Shown here in pieces: positions 62,761 to 64,000 of a stretch of 64,000 bases of DNA. The position numbers and the translations under genes are program-made. Numbering within the stretch: position 1 is the stretch's first letter; every line of letters begins with the position of its first letter. The notes under the pieces were generated by a model. The model saw nothing but the letters and a program-made list of their open reading frames with translations. It was not told the origin of the DNA and searched no databases. The stretch covers positions 124,001 through 188,000 of the forward strand of contig NZ_JYLD01000005.1 of assembly GCF_001043025.1 (NCBI RefSeq), read 5' to 3'. This DNA comes from Pseudomonas helleri. GTDB taxonomy: Bacteria; Pseudomonadota; Gammaproteobacteria; Pseudomonadales; Pseudomonadaceae.

Positions 62761-63948
62761 CTATGAATAAAATGTCGGGATGGGGGACGTGCCGTTAAGT
62801 GCCCAGTCGCCCAGTTCCTGAAGCTTGTAGTCCAGAGGGTCGTGCAGGCTCTGCGTGCGCAGGTTGCGCCAGTGCCTGTCGAGCGCCACGGAGGTTTGCG
62901 TCGCGCGCGCTCCGGTGACCTCGAAGACCTTGCTACACAACTCCAGGCCATTGCGGCTGGCGGCCACTTTGGCGGTAGCAATGGCGATGGCGACTTCACC
63001 GCGCTCTTCACTGGTGAGCGCCGGGCCTTTGGCCCAGGCCTCGTCCAGTACGGCTCCGGCGCGTTCGACCAGCAAGCGGGTGCTTTCCAGGGCGACCCAA
63101 AAGTCGCCGTAATGGCCAAGAATGTAAGGGTCCTGAGTGTTTTGGGTAGCGCTGGATTTAAACCAAGGCCGGGTTTCTTCCAGGGTGTAGCGGCGCGCTT
63201 CTTCAAAGGCGCCTTCGGCGATGCCGAGAAAAATATTGGCGAAATGCAGTTGGGCTATCAGCGGCCGCAGGCAGGCAAAAGGCGTGCTCAGCGGGCCGGG
63301 ATCGAGCAGCAAGTCCGAGTCTTCAACCCGCACACGCTGGAACGTCACGCTGCCACTGTCGGTCTGACGCTGGCCCATGTTGTGCCAGTCGTTGTGCAAG
63401 GTAATGCCCGAGCGGGCGCTGGGGATGGCGGCTATCAGCAGCTTGCCGCCTGCGCTTTCGTCAATCGCAGAGGCAATCAGCATTTCAGAGTCGTTGGCGC
63501 CGGAGCAGAAGCTTTTTTTGCCGGAGAACTCACGCCAGCCTTCACGCTCCTTGACCACGGTGCGGGTGTCCAGCGGGTTGAGGGTATTGCCCCAGAACCA
63601 ATTTTTGTTCGCCGTCAGCTTGAACCAGGTTTGCCATTGCGAGGGCTTGGCGAACAGTCGCACAGTGGCCAGCATCAGGTGATGGAAGCCGAAGACATGG
63701 GCAATAGAACTGTCCACCCGTGCAAATTCGCGCACCACTTCAAACGTTTCGGACCAGGTGGCGTTGAGGCCGTCGAACTGGCCCGGAATGCTCATGGCCA
63801 GCAGGCCGCTGTCGCGCAAAAGATTACGTTGGTGCTTGGGCGTGCCGCCTTGGGCATCACGCTCCACCGCGGTCAGGGCGAACTCGACTGCCAGCTCTCG
63901 AGCGATGTCCAACGGTGCCTTCCTGGCATTTAGCTGTGTGACAGTCAC
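62761..63948 (-). CDS. sfnC: SfnC-type flavoprotein monooxygenase (acyl-CoA dehydrogenase fold)
   Basis: 395 residues from a GTG (complement at 63946-63948) with GAGGTG upstream. DszC-like fold: SIAHVFGFHHLMLATVRLF, KKSFCSGANDSEMLIASAI, VALDRHWRNLRTQSLHDPLDYK and LGDWALNGTSPIPTFYS at the C-terminus. The sfnC-sfnR order matches the P. putida sfnECR operon; sfnE (FMN reductase) would lie beyond the right edge of the window. The remaining 63949-64000 holds only the leader. Confidence 0.82.
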   Translation of the reverse strand: MTVTQLNARKAPLDIARELAVEFALTAVERDAQGGTPKHQRNLLRDSGLLAMSIPGQFDGLNATWSETFEVVREFARVDSSIAHVFGFHHLMLATVRLFAKPSQWQTWFKLTANKNWFWGNTLNPLDTRTVVKEREGWREFSGKKSFCSGANDSEMLIASAIDESAGGKLLIAAIPSARSGITLHNDWHNMGQRQTDSGSVTFQRVRVEDSDLLLDPGPLSTPFACLRPLIAQLHFANIFLGIAEGAFEEARRYTLEETRPWFKSSATQNTQDPYILGHYGDFWVALESTRLLVERAGAVLDEAWAKGPALTSEERGEVAIAIATAKVAASRNGLELCSKVFEVTGARATQTSVALDRHWRNLRTQSLHDPLDYKLQELGDWALNGTSPIPTFYS

Positions 63949-64000
63949 GTGTGTTCACCTCGTTTGAATGTCGCCCCCCGACGTCGTGTCAGGGGGTTGC

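Noticed and set aside
62842..63933. 363-codon plus-strand ORF
   Set aside because: Antisense shadow of sfnC.

Overview
The window looks like chromosome of a fluorescent-group Pseudomonas. Grounds are the complete acetylated-cellulose (wss) operon in the P. fluorescens/P. syringae order, the sfn sulfur-scavenging genes, PuuA/PuuB-type polyamine genes, GC-rich codon use, and many copies of the Pseudomonas-type palindromic repeats beginning TGTAGGAGCGAGC. No rRNA, phage, IS element or CRISPR array is visible.

Layout: (1) 1-4458: partial LysR regulator, small lipoprotein, TerC membrane protein, tiny membrane protein, a C39-protease-like lipoprotein that has lost its catalytic residues, and a PuuB-type FAD oxidase. 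(2) 4600-4780: tRNA-Val(GAC) with promoter and terminator. (3) 4780-5740: long AT-rich leader, then wssABCDEFGHI (5741-20919), coding for cellulose synthesis, export and acetylation. (4) 20989-25910: small overlapping ORFs joined by an A7 run, Old Yellow Enzyme, tRNA-Gln, HTH-cupin regulator with a gamma-glutamyl-polyamine synthetase-like gene, and an AraC regulator facing a LysE exporter. (5) 26629-31189: a BamA protein divergent from a CpxR/CpxA-like two-component system, followed by a 157-bp tandem repeat. (6) 31618-38757: orphan hypothetical and a galactarate/glucarate cluster (KGSA dehydrogenase, GarD, GudP, an AraD1/GguC-type FAH protein, divergent LysR). (7) 38768-40712: divergent TetR/MFS pair. 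(8) 40969-53274: sulfur-acquisition block (SfnB, MetI/MetQ-like transporter parts, Tas-like reductase, DszA/NtaA-type monooxygenase, dipeptide-type ABC transporter, DszC/SfnB-like enzyme). (9) 53490-61384: type VI secretion cassette (VgrG, DUF4123 chaperone, Rhs with an ADP-ribosyltransferase-like tip, probable immunity protein). (10) 61649-63948: sfnR and sfnC, continuing the sulfur theme.

The most interesting signal is in the sulfur block. Three separate transcription units (starting at 40969, 44131 and 46826) each have a good -24/-12 sigma54 promoter. Each promoter is preceded by the same paired element: a 16-bp dyad TGTTGS-N4-SCAACA and a second full or half dyad exactly 30 bp further on. 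The sigma54 activator SfnR is encoded in the same window, so these look like the upstream activating sites of one coherent regulon that includes genes of unproven sulfur function. The T6SS Rhs cassette sits between this block and sfnRC, bounded on both sides by the same family of palindrome.
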